Source: Sporosarcina jeotgali | Lineage (GTDB): Bacteria; Bacillota; Bacilli; Bacillales_A; Planococcaceae | Direction of reading: 5' to 3' | DNA length: 64,000 bases | Assembly: GCF_033304595.1 (NCBI RefSeq) | Contig: NZ_CP116341.1 | Location: 1,655,001 to 1,719,000, forward strand | Notes under the pieces: model-generated | Told to the model about the DNA's origin: nothing | What the model saw: the letters and a program-made list of their open reading frames with translations, nothing else | Databases searched by the model: none | Shown: positions 12,633 through 20,673 of the stretch, one piece after another | Layout: every line of letters begins with the position of its first letter | Numbering within the stretch: the stretch's first letter is position 1 | Translations under genes and position numbers: made by a program

Positions 12633-12659
12633 AGTATACCACATGACCGGACAATACAA
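12633..12659 (-). promoter_or_regulatory. Candidate promoter of the ruvAB-queA-tgt-yajC unit
   Basis: An extended -10 (TGG then TATACT, 12633-12638) lies about 30 bases upstream of ruvA. The best -35 match, TTGTAT at 12654-12659, is only 15 bases away, so the extended -10 probably carries most of the activity. Confidence 0.45.
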
Positions 12660-12674
12660 CGCTGTCAAACCACC

Positions 12675-12718
12675 AAAAAGAACCGCCAGACGTATCACAG
12701 ACGACTTCTGGCAGTTCT
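12675..12718 (-). terminator. Terminator after the safA/kinase-like pair
   Basis: On the minus strand AGAACTGCCAGA (about 12707-12718) pairs with TCTGGCGGTTCT (12679-12690) with one G-U pair, then TTTTTGG. The stem overlaps the stop codon of the kinase-like gene. Confidence 0.85.
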
Positions 12719-13605
12719 TATGGGAGATATCGATTGTGTTCAAGTAAGTTGTTGGAAAACCGGCAAAGTTCCGGCCATCGATTCAAAGCCTGTTCCGTAA
12801 AGGGAATGAGTTGCTGCGCTAATAGGACTCTGCGTTCTTCAGGCAGTGTCGTTAAATATGACCATTCACGCAACATTTCATTAGGATATTGGAGCATGGC
12901 AATCGCCTGCTGGCCCAGAACTTGCAATCTAGGTTCTTCATCAAACAATAATGCCGCATTGTAGTCTGCTTTCGGAAGCACTCGATGCAGCCATAATGCA
13001 ATTTCGACGTCAGGATGGCCCGTGCATGCTAAATCGAAATCAATCAAGGTAACAGTACCTTCGGCTGTTTTTAATAGATTGTGATGAACCACATCCCCGT
13101 GAAGAAGCGTAGTGGGTACTTCTCGAGCAGGTGCAGTGCGTAAGCAAGCAAGTGCTTGCTCGCTGTATAGTTCCAGCTGATCAACGACGTTCTCCCCTAA
13201 ATAAGAAACAATGGTTTGGCGATTGTTGCGAAAACGTTCCAGTCGCCAATTCCATTTATCCAGCAACGCATAGGGTTTTAAAAATGGCAGCGACTCCCAT
13301 TTCACAACCGTCTCGGTCTCATGAAGAGCTTCCAGTGTTTTTAAGGAAGCTCTCCGATCTGATTGCTTAGAAAAATCTACTGGAAATCCATCAGTCACCC
13401 AGGGCTGGACGACAATGTGTTCATTCCCTTTCTCAGAGATAGGTGCACAATAAGGGAAATCCACTGTTTGTAACAATTCATGCAAATTACGTATCTTAAT
13501 GGCATCACGAACATCCGCATAACGCTTTACCGAGTATTCATTCCCATTCTCTTCTAATCGCCACACATTTTCTTTAATACGGGAAAATTTCTTTTCAACT
13601 TTCAC
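12718..13605 (-). CDS. Kinase-fold spore protein, CotS/YsxE-like (APH family)
   Basis: A 295-residue protein of the aminoglycoside phosphotransferase/choline kinase fold. The catalytic loop LLHGDVVHHNLL (about residue 168) and the metal-binding IDFDLACTGHPDVEIA (about 188) are intact, so it could be enzymatically active. Members of this family next to spore-coat genes are CotS, CotI and YsxE. B. subtilis carries ysxE beside spoVID; here the homologue follows the SafA-like gene instead. The GTG start (13603-13605) comes 6 bases after the safA stop with no good ribosome site of its own, so translation is probably coupled. A specific substrate cannot be read from the sequence. Confidence 0.7.
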   Translation of the reverse strand: MKVEKKFSRIKENVWRLEENGNEYSVKRYADVRDAIKIRNLHELLQTVDFPYCAPISEKGNEHIVVQPWVTDGFPVDFSKQSDRRASLKTLEALHETETVVKWESLPFLKPYALLDKWNWRLERFRNNRQTIVSYLGENVVDQLELYSEQALACLRTAPAREVPTTLLHGDVVHHNLLKTAEGTVTLIDFDLACTGHPDVEIALWLHRVLPKADYNAALLFDEEPRLQVLGQQAIAMLQYPNEMLREWSYLTTLPEERRVLLAQQLIPFTEQALNRWPELCRFSNNLLEHNRYLP

Positions 13606-13611
13606 GCCCGG

Positions 13612-14727
13612 TCAATACGAACCCATTTGGTTTTGACAATAGTGACCAGGATGCGGCGGCCCCATTTGCGGATAACCTCCGTAAATAGGCTGAACTCCCA
13701 TCATTGGCATCCCGTAATACGGGGTTGGAGACATGTTTGATCCGCAAGACGAGCATAAATGCATATATTGCGGATGCTGAGCGGCTTGAATCCCTTGCAT
13801 TTGAGGCTGCTGATTGTTCGGGAACTGTTGCGGGTACCCTGATTGAGGCATCTGCTGCGGGACATACCCTTGCTCCGGCGGACAGTACGCAGGCGGTGAT
13901 AAATCAAATGTGGACGACTCAATGTTCGGCATTTGAACACCCGGCGATTCCCACGTCTTCATACTGTCGCAATGGTTCGGTGACACGCCGGGACCTTGGC
14001 CAGCCATAATTGGTGATTCATCTTTACATTCCATTGTTTCCGGCTGCATATTCCACATTGGCGGCTGTACAGGTACTTGCGGCATCATTGGGGGTGCCAT
14101 CGGGTAATGCATATGATGCTGCATCGGATGCGCGCACGGGTGGCAATCCGCATCGTAAATCGGCATCCATCCACAAGGAATACCTATGAACATCGGATGG
14201 ACCATCGGCTGTTGCTGCACCGGCGGCAGCGGCGGAGCGGGCGGTGCTTCGCAAGCAGGCGATTCCGGTTTAGGTATCGGCTTCACTTCAGGCATTGGCG
14301 GCGGCATTGGCTGTGGTTTCACTTCCGGTTTTGGAGCAGGCTGCGGCTTCACCTCAGGCTTAGGTGCCGGTTTTGGCGGTGGCGGCATTGGTGCTGGTTT
14401 TGGCGGCGGTGTCGGAATCGGTTTCTGTTGCGGCGGTTTTGGCGGCGCAACTGGTGGGACTGGCGGGACTGGTTTTACCGGTTTCTCAGGATGCTTCTCG
14501 TGAGGCAGCGGGTGCTTTTCATGAGGCAGCGGATGCTTTTCCTTCCCCCCATGCTTTTCAGGATGCTTTGTTCCTTTTCCTTCGGGCAAGAAGATTTTCA
14601 TGCCAGGCACAATGTAGTCCGGATTGGCTAAGTGTGCGTTCACCTTTTTCAGTTCTTCAAACGATATCCCATACTGACGCGCTATTTTCCAAAGCGTGTC
14701 ACCTTTTACAACGATATGGACATTCAC
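13612..14727 (-). CDS. safA: SafA-like spore coat morphogenetic protein with LysM domain
   Basis: The N-terminal LysM domain (residues 2-48, VNVHIVVKGDTLWKIARQYG ... VPGMKIFLP) closely resembles B. subtilis SafA, which anchors the inner coat to the cortex. It is followed by His/Lys/Pro repeats (PHEKHPLPHEKHPEK), a long proline-rich stretch (PKPAPKPEVKPQP repeats) and a C-terminal half rich in Met, Gln, Pro, Tyr and Cys, common in coat proteins. ATG 14748 lies within the ribosome site, whereas GTG 14725-14727 is 10 bases after AAGGGGG and starts the protein exactly at the SafA N-terminus. Probably SigE-type control; CATAAGAT at about -30 fits a SigE -10 only loosely. Confidence 0.85.
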   Translation of the reverse strand: MNVHIVVKGDTLWKIARQYGISFEELKKVNAHLANPDYIVPGMKIFLPEGKGTKHPEKHGGKEKHPLPHEKHPLPHEKHPEKPVKPVPPVPPVAPPKPPQQKPIPTPPPKPAPMPPPPKPAPKPEVKPQPAPKPEVKPQPMPPPMPEVKPIPKPESPACEAPPAPPLPPVQQQPMVHPMFIGIPCGWMPIYDADCHPCAHPMQHHMHYPMAPPMMPQVPVQPPMWNMQPETMECKDESPIMAGQGPGVSPNHCDSMKTWESPGVQMPNIESSTFDLSPPAYCPPEQGYVPQQMPQSGYPQQFPNNQQPQMQGIQAAQHPQYMHLCSSCGSNMSPTPYYGMPMMGVQPIYGGYPQMGPPHPGHYCQNQMGSY

Positions 14728-14766
14728 TCTGTAAAGTCCCCCTTCCATCGACTCATCTTATGAACG

Positions 14767-14804
14767 GGTGCCTGGATGTGTGACCAATCACTAAGTCAGG
14801 CACC
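14767..14804. repeat. Nested 38-bp palindrome upstream of safA
   Basis: GGTGCCTG (14767-14774) and CAGGCACC (14797-14804) are perfect inverted arms. Inside them is a second inverted pair, GTGA (14780-14783 region) and TCAC around CCAA, separated from the outer arms by 5-base segments on each side. There is no T run, so a terminator is unlikely. It may be a small REP-like element or an operator for the safA promoter. Confidence 0.5.
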
Positions 14805-14852
14805 TTCTCTTTCAACTATACGAATCTGAAGAGACAAATAGTACTTCATCGC

Positions 14853-14884
14853 AAAAAATACCTGCCGGTTATTTCCCGGCAGGT
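14853..14884 (-). terminator. Terminator after pheA
   Basis: Perfect 9-bp stem (ACCTGCCGG 14860-14868 with CCGGCAGGT 14876-14884), 7-base loop, then TATTTTTT on the minus strand. The pheA stop codon lies in the loop. Confidence 0.9.
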
Positions 14885-15753
14885 GATTGTTGCAAATATG
14901 TACTATATGATCCAAACGATGTAACATCACAATGCAGCGCTTTCAGTTCTTCCAATGCACCTTTCATCATTGGATGATCTTCCGTTTCTGCAACGTCGAT
15001 TATGAAAAAATAATTACCGAGACCCGTTTTCAATGGACGGGATTCAATTTTACTTAAATTCAATCTGCGCCATGAAAACACTGATAAAATCTGATGGAGC
15101 ATTCCTGGCTGATCATCTTCTGGTAATTTAATCATAAGAGTTGTTTTCGGTATGCCCGCACCTTCGTATGATAATGTTTCCTTACGTAACGACAGGACGA
15201 CGAACCGCGTATGATTAAAATGAAAATCATGAATCGATTCTTCAGCAATATGAAGTCCATATGTATCAGCAGCCAGCTGGTTCCCAATCGCTGCAATCGG
15301 CAGCTCAGGATGCTCAGACACGTATTTCGCTGCTGCTGCAGTTGAAGAAGTTTGAATAAGCGGTACTCTTCTAAAGTGATACTGCAGATATTTGTGACAT
15401 TGTGCCAGCGCATGAGGATGAGAGTGAATCGATGCCAGTGAATCGATGGATTCGGATTGTTCAGGATGCACCATTAAATGTTGCCGGATGGGTGTTGACA
15501 GTTCAGCATTGATGAACAAATCACTGCCATGGAACAAATAATCGATCGTGAGCGGCACAGATCCTTCTAACGCATTTTCAAGCGGGACAATCGCATAGGC
15601 AACATGACCTTCCGTCACCGCTTCGATACAATCAGGAATCGACCGATACGGCATGAGTCCATCCGTCCCGAAAAAGTCTGTCGCAGCAATATGTGTAAAT
15701 GAAGCTTCCGGTCCTAAGTAAGCAACGGATGGTGTTGAAGATTCCTGTTTCAT
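14869..15753 (-). CDS. pheA: Prephenate dehydratase
   Basis: Makes phenylpyruvate from prephenate, the committed step to phenylalanine. The N-terminal periplasmic-binding-like catalytic domain has YLGPEASFTH, PLENALEGSV and the Thr-Arg-Phe catalytic segment (here NHTRFVVL near residue 180). A C-terminal ACT domain follows (KTTLMIKLPEDDQPGMLHQIL with ESRP), the phenylalanine feedback site. Start ATG 15753 is 9 bases after GAGGAG; the upstream TTG at 15759 is too close. It is the last gene of the obg-pheB-pheA unit and ends in a strong terminator. Confidence 0.97.
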   Translation of the reverse strand: MKQESSTPSVAYLGPEASFTHIAATDFFGTDGLMPYRSIPDCIEAVTEGHVAYAIVPLENALEGSVPLTIDYLFHGSDLFINAELSTPIRQHLMVHPEQSESIDSLASIHSHPHALAQCHKYLQYHFRRVPLIQTSSTAAAAKYVSEHPELPIAAIGNQLAADTYGLHIAEESIHDFHFNHTRFVVLSLRKETLSYEGAGIPKTTLMIKLPEDDQPGMLHQILSVFSWRRLNLSKIESRPLKTGLGNYFFIIDVAETEDHPMMKGALEELKALHCDVTSFGSYSTYLQQSPAGK

Positions 15754-15768
15754 CGTCAAATTCTCCTC

Positions 15769-16224
15769 TCACAATGCACCTGAACTAACCAAATGGACTG
15801 AATCTACAAAGCTCGGCCCATTCAGTTTATGGATGAACGCCTCCATTGAAAGGTTCATCTCAGTTACGTCCAGTGATAACGTAATGTTGGCACGCCCTTG
15901 TACGGGTATGGTTTGGTGAATCGTCAGTACATTGCAATGTGATGAAGAAATCAGCTCCATCAGCACCGCTAGTGAACCTTTCAAGTCTTCCAATTGGATG
16001 AAGACCGTTAGTACCCGTTCACGAGCAATCGCTTCGAATGGATATACCGCATCTTTATACTTATAAAATGCACTTCTTGACAATCCAACCCGGGCGGTCG
16101 CTTCTTGAATCGTTGTCGCTTCACCGGAAACCAGAAGCCGTTTCGCTTCCAGCATCTTTTGCATGGACTCCGTCAAGACATCTTCACGTACCAAATAGAA
16201 CTGGTCTTCCCCCAACTGCTTCAT
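15769..16224 (-). CDS. pheB: ACT-domain protein PheB (UPF0735)
   Basis: A 151-residue protein with an N-terminal helix-turn-helix-like segment (ATTIQEATARVGLSRSAFYKYKDAVYPF) and a C-terminal ACT domain (VLTVFIQLEDLKGSLAVLM). It is the PheB family named for its position next to pheA; the function is regulatory by inference, with amino-acid sensing expected from the ACT domain. Start ATG 16224 follows GGGGGATTGACG; the longer frame to 16260 overlaps the obg stop. It is tightly packed between obg and pheA. Confidence 0.9.
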   Translation of the reverse strand: MKQLGEDQFYLVREDVLTESMQKMLEAKRLLVSGEATTIQEATARVGLSRSAFYKYKDAVYPFEAIARERVLTVFIQLEDLKGSLAVLMELISSSHCNVLTIHQTIPVQGRANITLSLDVTEMNLSMEAFIHKLNGPSFVDSVHLVSSGAL

Positions 16225-16259
16225 CGTCAATCCCCCTGCAGCCGCAGAACGGCTCTTCA

Positions 16260-17552
16260 TTACTCGATAAATTCAAACTCGAAGTCAAGAAGACGAACGA
16301 TGTCTCCGTTTACCGCACCGCGTTCACGAAGTGCATCATCAACACCCATGCCTCGCATTTGACGGCCAAATTTACGGACAGATTGGTCGAAGTTGAAATC
16401 GGTCATCTTGAATAAGCGCTCGATCCCATATCCGGACAATACGTAAGCCCCATCGTCATCGCGTGTAATTTTGAAATCAGGTGTTTCCGGTTCGTATTTA
16501 TAAAGAACGGAGTGCTCCTCTTCTGTTTCCTCCACTTCATGCATTGGGAATTCTGACGTCAATTCAAGCAGGTCTGCAATCGCAAACAATAGTGAATCTA
16601 ATCCTGTACGTGTAATGGCTGAGATTGGGAAGATTTTGTGTTCCGTTTCTCCAAGTTTCTCTTTGAATGCTTTTAAGTTTTCTTCTGAATCCGGCATGTC
16701 CATTTTATTGGCCACAATAATTTGAGGACGCTCCATTAAACGCATGTTATATTGTTCAAGCTCTGCGTTAATCGTTTCGAAGTCTTCAAACGGGTCTCTG
16801 CCTTCTAAACCTGACATATCGATAACGTGCACGATGACACGAGTCCGCTCAATATGACGTAAAAACTGATGTCCAAGTCCTACTCCTTCGTGAGCACCTT
16901 CAATAAGTCCCGGCAGATCCGCCATGACAAATGTCCGGTGATCTTCTGTTTCAACAAGCCCCAAGTTTGGAACGAGTGTCGTGAAGTGATAATCTGCGAT
17001 TTTAGGCTTGGCAGCAGATAGTACAGATAGAAGCGTAGATTTACCAACACTTGGGAATCCAACAAGGCCCACATCAGCGAGGACTTTCAATTCAAGCATG
17101 ATGTCACGTTCTACACCTGGTTCTCCTTTTTCTGATAGCTCAGGCGCTGTGTTTTGCGGTGTCACATAACGGCTGTTCCCGCGTCCTCCGCGTCCTCCGC
17201 GTGCGATCACTGCAGTTTGTCCATCTTCCACTAAATCTGCGATAATTTCTTTTGTTTCTACGTCTGTCACAATTGTACCAGGCGGAACTTTGACAACCAT
17301 ACTCGTGCCTCGACGGCCATGCTGGTTTTTGTTGGCTCCATGCTCCCCGCGCGGAGCTTTAAAATGGCGCTGATAACGGAAATCCATCAATGTACGCAAT
17401 CCTTCGTCTACGACGAAGATAACGTCTCCGCCATTCCCGCCATCGCCGCCTGCCGGACCGCCAAATGCAATATATTTTTCACGGCGGAACGCAACGATTC
17501 CATCGCCGCCGTCTCCACCTTTAACGTAAACTTTTACCTGATCGACAAACAT
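16260..17552 (-). CDS. obg: Obg/CgtA ribosome-assembly GTPase
   Basis: Essential GTPase for 50S ribosome assembly and stress/sporulation signalling. The glycine-rich Obg fold occupies residues 1-158 ([30 protein letters not shown]). The G domain follows with [24 protein letters not shown] and SAIT, then a C-terminal OCT domain ([16 protein letters not shown]). The upstream 13 residues of the longest frame are not family sequence; ATG 17552 follows AGGAGGAAATTAC. It lies downstream of spo0B as in B. subtilis. Confidence 0.98.
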   Translation of the reverse strand: MFVDQVKVYVKGGDGGDGIVAFRREKYIAFGGPAGGDGGNGGDVIFVVDEGLRTLMDFRYQRHFKAPRGEHGANKNQHGRRGTSMVVKVPPGTIVTDVETKEIIADLVEDGQTAVIARGGRGGRGNSRYVTPQNTAPELSEKGEPGVERDIMLELKVLADVGLVGFPSVGKSTLLSVLSAAKPKIADYHFTTLVPNLGLVETEDHRTFVMADLPGLIEGAHEGVGLGHQFLRHIERTRVIVHVIDMSGLEGRDPFEDFETINAELEQYNMRLMERPQIIVANKMDMPDSEENLKAFKEKLGETEHKIFPISAITRTGLDSLLFAIADLLELTSEFPMHEVEETEEEHSVLYKYEPETPDFKITRDDDGAYVLSGYGIERLFKMTDFNFDQSVRKFGRQMRGMGVDDALRERGAVNGDIVRLLDFEFEFIE

Positions 17553-17563
17553 GTAATTTCCTC

Positions 17564-18088
17564 CTATTGTCCACGGAATGTGAACGTCCAATACTCATTA
17601 TCTACAGACAGCTTTGCTGTCCAGTCCTTCTCATATACATCATTCCATACAATCGGCGCTGTTTGTCCGGGAAGCGAAAGGGATACTTCCCATTCGTCGC
17701 TTGTGGTTTTCACAAAGATATTGACCTCACAGTCAGCGTAAGGATCTGCACCATTCACAAGCTGCTGACATACGTCGTCCAATACTTCTGCAATTGCCCG
17801 GCCATCTGCTTTTCGTGCAGATTTTCCAGGAACCATTGAAGTTTTTACTACTTTGCTGAACGCTATGTAGTTCCAGTCAAACGTTAACAGCCACGTTTCA
17901 AGCGCAGGCATGTCCAGTCCGCTTATTTGGGAGTCAATACGCATGCGTTCTGTAGCATCCAGAAGTTTGCGCCGTGCTTCGGGGACATTATTGAGGTCCA
18001 TGTGCATGAGGATGAGCTGAAGCTCATTTAAAAAGTCATGCCGGGCGAATTTCATCGCATCCCGGACAGTCAACTCCGATTTTTTCAA
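17564..18088 (-). CDS. spo0B: Sporulation initiation phosphotransferase Spo0B
   Basis: Phosphorelay protein that passes phosphate from Spo0F to Spo0A. The N-terminal helical hairpin carries the phospho-accepting histidine in [13 protein letters not shown] (His17), like the H-box of B. subtilis Spo0B. The C-terminal half is a degenerate kinase-like fold and lacks clear ATP-binding boxes, as expected. Start is TTG 18086-18088 with GGTGAAG 4-7 bases before. A promoter lies upstream, and obg follows 11 bases downstream. Confidence 0.93.
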   Translation of the reverse strand: MKKSELTVRDAMKFARHDFLNELQLILMHMDLNNVPEARRKLLDATERMRIDSQISGLDMPALETWLLTFDWNYIAFSKVVKTSMVPGKSARKADGRAIAEVLDDVCQQLVNGADPYADCEVNIFVKTTSDEWEVSLSLPGQTAPIVWNDVYEKDWTAKLSVDNEYWTFTFRGQ

Positions 18089-18120
18089 GATTCTTCACCG
18101 CCTGCTGTTTCGTTCTTTAC

Positions 18121-18151
18121 AGTATAGCATTATGAGGGTGTTGTTCGTCAA
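18121..18151 (-). promoter_or_regulatory. Candidate SigA promoter of spo0B-obg-pheB-pheA
   Basis: Minus strand: TTGACG (18146-18151) and TATACT (18121-18126), preceded by TGC, an extended -10. The spacing of 19 bases is long but the extended -10 compensates. Confidence 0.6.
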
Positions 18152-18231
18152 AAAGTTTGGGCGAATCTTTGTTGATTGCCAATAAAAATGGATCTTGGAA
18201 TGACACTAATTTGTATCCGGATTTTAAAAAT

Positions 18232-18269
18232 AAAAAAAGGACTGCACACTTGGCGCGTGCAGTCCTTTT
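18232..18269. terminator. Terminator after rpmA, symmetrical
   Basis: A 13-bp stem (AAAAGGACTGCAC 18235-18247 with GTGCAGTCCTTTT 18257-18269) with T runs on both strands. It ends the rplU-prp-rpmA unit and could also work in the other direction. Confidence 0.9.
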
Positions 18270-18281
18270 TGGATTCAATTC

Positions 18282-18575
18282 TTATGCTTCCTGCACTGCA
18301 GGATACACACTTACTTTTTTCTTATCGCGGCCAAAACGCTCGAAGCGTACTACGCCGTCAACTTTAGCGAAAAGAGTATCATCGCCTCCGCGACCTACGT
18401 TTTCACCTGGGTGAATTTTCGTTCCGCGCTGGCGGTAAAGAATAGAACCACCAGAAACGAATTGTCCATCAGCACGCTTAGCGCCAAGACGTTTCGATTC
18501 GGAGTCACGACCGTTCTTTGTAGAACCTACTCCTTTTTTCGATGCGAAAAACTGAAGATCTAAACGTAACAACAT
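18282..18575 (-). CDS. rpmA: 50S ribosomal protein L27 with cleavable N-terminal extension
   Basis: Ribosomal protein near the peptidyl-transferase centre. The sequence begins [11 protein letters not shown] before [14 protein letters not shown]. This Firmicutes-specific N-terminal extension is removed by the Prp protease at the FFA boundary, and the protease gene is immediately upstream. ATG 18575 is used because AGGAGGTGGAACAC precedes it; a GTG at 18584 lies inside that site. It is the third gene of the L21 operon, followed by a strong terminator. Confidence 0.98.
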   Translation of the reverse strand: MLLRLDLQFFASKKGVGSTKNGRDSESKRLGAKRADGQFVSGGSILYRQRGTKIHPGENVGRGGDDTLFAKVDGVVRFERFGRDKKKVSVYPAVQEA

Positions 18576-18587
18576 GTGTTCCACCTC

Positions 18588-18914
18588 CTACTTGGTAAAG
18601 GTTATTTTTATAAACTGCGCATAGTCTTGTTCAATCGTCTGCATGGAAACAATCATCGCACGCATGATTACTTGCTGATCATGATCCTCTTCCGTCTCCG
18701 GAAGAACGACTTTCAGATAGCCGCCATCTTCTCCTTGCTGGATCGCTGGCGTTACCCCAGTGAGTGAAATAATTGCATTAACAGCGCCAAATGACACGGC
18801 AGATGCAGCTGCACACACTAAGTCTTTCCCATGTTCTGCGTAATCAGCATGTCCGCTCATCTCAAAAGAGCTGATACGGCCAGATGCTTGTTCCTGTACG
18901 GTGATTTGAATCAT
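18588..18914 (-). CDS. prp: Prp cysteine protease that trims L27
   Basis: A 108-residue YsxB-family protease that cleaves the N-terminal extension of L27, as shown in Staphylococcus aureus. The catalytic pair is visible: His22 in MSGHADYAEHGKD and Cys34 in LVCAAASAVSFG. It sits between rplU and rpmA in the standard order. No good ribosome site precedes ATG 18914; the rplU stop is 6 bases away, so translation probably depends on rplU. Confidence 0.93.
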   Translation of the reverse strand: MIQITVQEQASGRISSFEMSGHADYAEHGKDLVCAAASAVSFGAVNAIISLTGVTPAIQQGEDGGYLKVVLPETEEDHDQQVIMRAMIVSMQTIEQDYAQFIKITFTK

Positions 18915-18920
18915 AACAGC

Positions 18921-19229
18921 TTACAGGTTGATGCCTTCGATAACAACCTTAGTATAAGGCTGACGATGACCCTGTTTTCTGCTGTAGTTCTTTTTCGGCT
19001 TGTATTTGAAGACAGTGATTTTTTTGCCTTTGCCCTGTTTAACGATTTTCGCTGTTACAGAAGCACCATCCACGAATGGAGCGCCAACTTTCACGTCATC
19101 TCCACCTACAAAAAGAACTTTGTCAAATGTTACAGCCTCATCAGCTTCTCCCACCAATTTCTCGATGAAGATCTCCTGACCCTGCTCAACTTTGATTTGC
19201 TTTCCACCAGTTTCAATAATTGCGTACAT
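18921..19229 (-). CDS. rplU: 50S ribosomal protein L21
   Basis: A 102-residue protein with [16 protein letters not shown] at the N-terminus and the basic C-terminal [16 protein letters not shown] that binds 23S rRNA. Start ATG 19229 follows GAGGAGGTGCAAGT. It is the first gene of the rplU-prp-rpmA operon, preceded by an L21 leader RNA and a strong promoter, which suggests autoregulation. Confidence 0.98.
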   Translation of the reverse strand: MYAIIETGGKQIKVEQGQEIFIEKLVGEADEAVTFDKVLFVGGDDVKVGAPFVDGASVTAKIVKQGKGKKITVFKYKPKKNYSRKQGHRQPYTKVVIEGINL

Positions 19230-19234
19230 ACTTG

Positions 19235-19335
19235 CACCTCCTCAAATAGTCTTAGACTCGCCTTCCCAGGTGATCCATACGGATACTTGTACCTGGTTCA
19301 GTGCGGTTGCAGCACGGGTGCGCTACAAACATAAC
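19235..19335 (-). ncRNA. L21 ribosomal-protein leader RNA
   Basis: The about 100-base untranslated leader between the rplU promoter and start contains paired G/C-rich segments (GCGCACCCGTGCTGC, AACCAGGT pairing with ACCTGG) and a GAGTCTAAGACT stretch before the ribosome site. Position and pattern fit the L21 leader of Firmicutes, a structure thought to bind L21. I recognise it by layout and conserved segments, not by a model search. Confidence 0.75.
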
Positions 19336-19341
19336 ATTAGA

Positions 19342-19370
19342 ATAATAACATGCATAGAAATTCAAGTCAA
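19342..19370 (-). promoter_or_regulatory. Strong SigA promoter of rplU-prp-rpmA
   Basis: Minus strand TTGACT (19365-19370), 17-base spacer, TATTAT (19342-19347). The -35 overlaps the spoIVFB stop codon. Confidence 0.8.
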
Positions 19371-19973
19371 GTTGTTTCTTTTCAATTGCTCATAAATCCT
19401 TCGATATCTTCTGAATCGAAACACGCTGATATTTTGCAAACATAAAAAAACCGCAAGACTTATTAAAAGTGCAGTTTCAGGCAAACCTGTCAGTAATACA
19501 GCAGCTCCCACAATCAAAAATCCGATTGAAAACACTAGAAATGCGGTTTGATCGAAATACCGGCTCTCTTCACGTTCAGTTAAAGCGAGCAGCGCCTGTC
19601 CGCCATCCAGCGGCAAAATAGGAAGTAAATTCACAAGTAAAATCAATAATTGAATACGGATCACATCCATTGAACCCGGAAAAGATAGGACAATCGCTGC
19701 TGCAAGTACCAGTGTCGTTGCAATTGGCCCCCCAAGCGCTAATAGCACACGCGCCCTGCGTGAATGCTGGGAGGGATTCGCGATTTCCATTTCCCCGCCA
19801 TAAGGAAGAATCGTTATGGAACGGACACGCATACTTTGCGCTTTTGCAGCCGCTAAATGTCCCGCTTCATGAATCAGCAGTGATCCGAAAACAATCGCGT
19901 ATGCAGCGAGTCCTCCCATGACTGCAAGCAAAATGAAGACCGGCAGCAAAATCGGATGCAGCCGGAACTTCAA
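19362..19973 (-). CDS. spoIVFB: SpoIVFB intramembrane metalloprotease
   Basis: Site-2-type protease that releases SigK from pro-SigK in the mother cell. Zinc motif HEAGH is at residues 35-39 and the third ligand motif NLLPILPLDGG at 115-125, both within membrane segments (five or six TMs in 203 residues). The short C-terminus has no clear CBS domain, whereas B. subtilis SpoIVFB (288 residues) carries one, so this is a shortened version. Start TTG 19971-19973 overlaps the spoIVFA stop (TTGA) and is probably coupled to it. Confidence 0.92.
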   Translation of the reverse strand: MKFRLHPILLPVFILLAVMGGLAAYAIVFGSLLIHEAGHLAAAKAQSMRVRSITILPYGGEMEIANPSQHSRRARVLLALGGPIATTLVLAAAIVLSFPGSMDVIRIQLLILLVNLLPILPLDGGQALLALTEREESRYFDQTAFLVFSIGFLIVGAAVLLTGLPETALLISLAVFLCLQNISVFRFRRYRRIYEQLKRNNLT

Positions 19974-20524
19974 GGACTTACTTCCGAAAAGAACGCAGGC
20001 AATAACGTGGAGTCAAGCACAAGTCCATCCCGTTTCACTTTTAAATACATCGTTCCTTCTTCCATCACTGCAAGCGTGTCCCCTTTGTTGACAGCTGTAT
20101 ACGGCAGCTTTGCAAAAGAACCGACAAATCCATAAGTAACCTCATCCCCATTGTCATATTGAACAGTAAGTGTTTTGCCAGATTGTCTTGTGAACCCTGT
20201 AAAAACGATTAAACCGCTTCCTCGAGCCGCAATCGGAAGTGCTTCAGGATAGGACAGTATGACACCTGATTTATACGGCTGCATCGATTCATAAGCAGCA
20301 AACGGATCAACACCTTCTACATCCCCGCTCACTTGAATCATTCCCGACTCCTCAGAGTCAATCATCGATGCTACCCATTTTTTCATGGCTACAAAATCTT
20401 GACCCGTTGAAATATATTGAGTGACAGGCCGCTCCATTACGCCCAGTTGCTCTAGTTTGGCAACCCCGAGAATCGAAATCGTAAATACGATTGCTAACAT
20501 CCATTTCGTCTTCCCTCTCAACAC
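19970..20524 (-). CDS. spoIVFA: SpoIVFA regulator, degenerate M23-type domain
   Basis: Membrane-anchored regulator that holds SpoIVFB inactive until the forespore signal arrives. One TM near residues 8-24, a linker, then a peptidase-M23-like beta domain (GSGLIVFTGFTR, TVQYDNGDEVTYGFV, VNKGDTLAVME) that lacks the usual zinc His/Asp ligands, so it is probably not catalytic. It is shorter (184 residues) than the B. subtilis protein. GTG start 20522-20524 lies just after AAGGGGGG. It overlaps spoIVFB by 4 bases. Confidence 0.88.
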   Translation of the reverse strand: MLRGKTKWMLAIVFTISILGVAKLEQLGVMERPVTQYISTGQDFVAMKKWVASMIDSEESGMIQVSGDVEGVDPFAAYESMQPYKSGVILSYPEALPIAARGSGLIVFTGFTRQSGKTLTVQYDNGDEVTYGFVGSFAKLPYTAVNKGDTLAVMEEGTMYLKVKRDGLVLDSTLLPAFFSEVSP

Positions 20525-20541
20525 ATGCCCCCCTTTTTTTC

Positions 20542-20568
20542 AGTATATGAAGCACATCACTTGAATAG
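20542..20568 (-). promoter_or_regulatory. Candidate SigE promoter of spoIVFA-spoIVFB
   Basis: Minus strand CATATACT (20542-20549) fits the SigE -10 pattern CATANNNT, with CTATTC (20563-20568) 13 bases upstream as a weak -35. The B. subtilis spoIVF operon is SigE-dependent, which agrees. Confidence 0.45.
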
Positions 20569-20632
20569 TCGGGTTACCTTGTCTTTTACGGACATTCGGA
20601 ACAGCTGCCAAACTGCAAAGGGTTAATCCAAT

Positions 20633-20665
20633 AAAAAAATCCCCCGCACCAAAGGTACAGAGGAT
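20633..20665 (-). terminator. Terminator after minD
   Basis: A 12-pair stem rich in G-U pairs (minus strand 20654-20665 with 20639-20650) around a TTT loop, followed by seven T at 20633-20639. Confidence 0.88.
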
Positions 20666-20673
20666 CATCCATA

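Noticed and set aside
14186-14503. Plus-strand glycine-rich frame of 105 residues
   Set aside because: Antisense shadow of the proline repeats in safA (CCN read as NGG).
14077-14631. Plus-strand frame of 184 residues rich in Arg/His opposite safA
   Set aside because: It is the antisense image of proline- and methionine-rich codons of safA, has no ribosome site, and the safA frame has a clear LysM domain.
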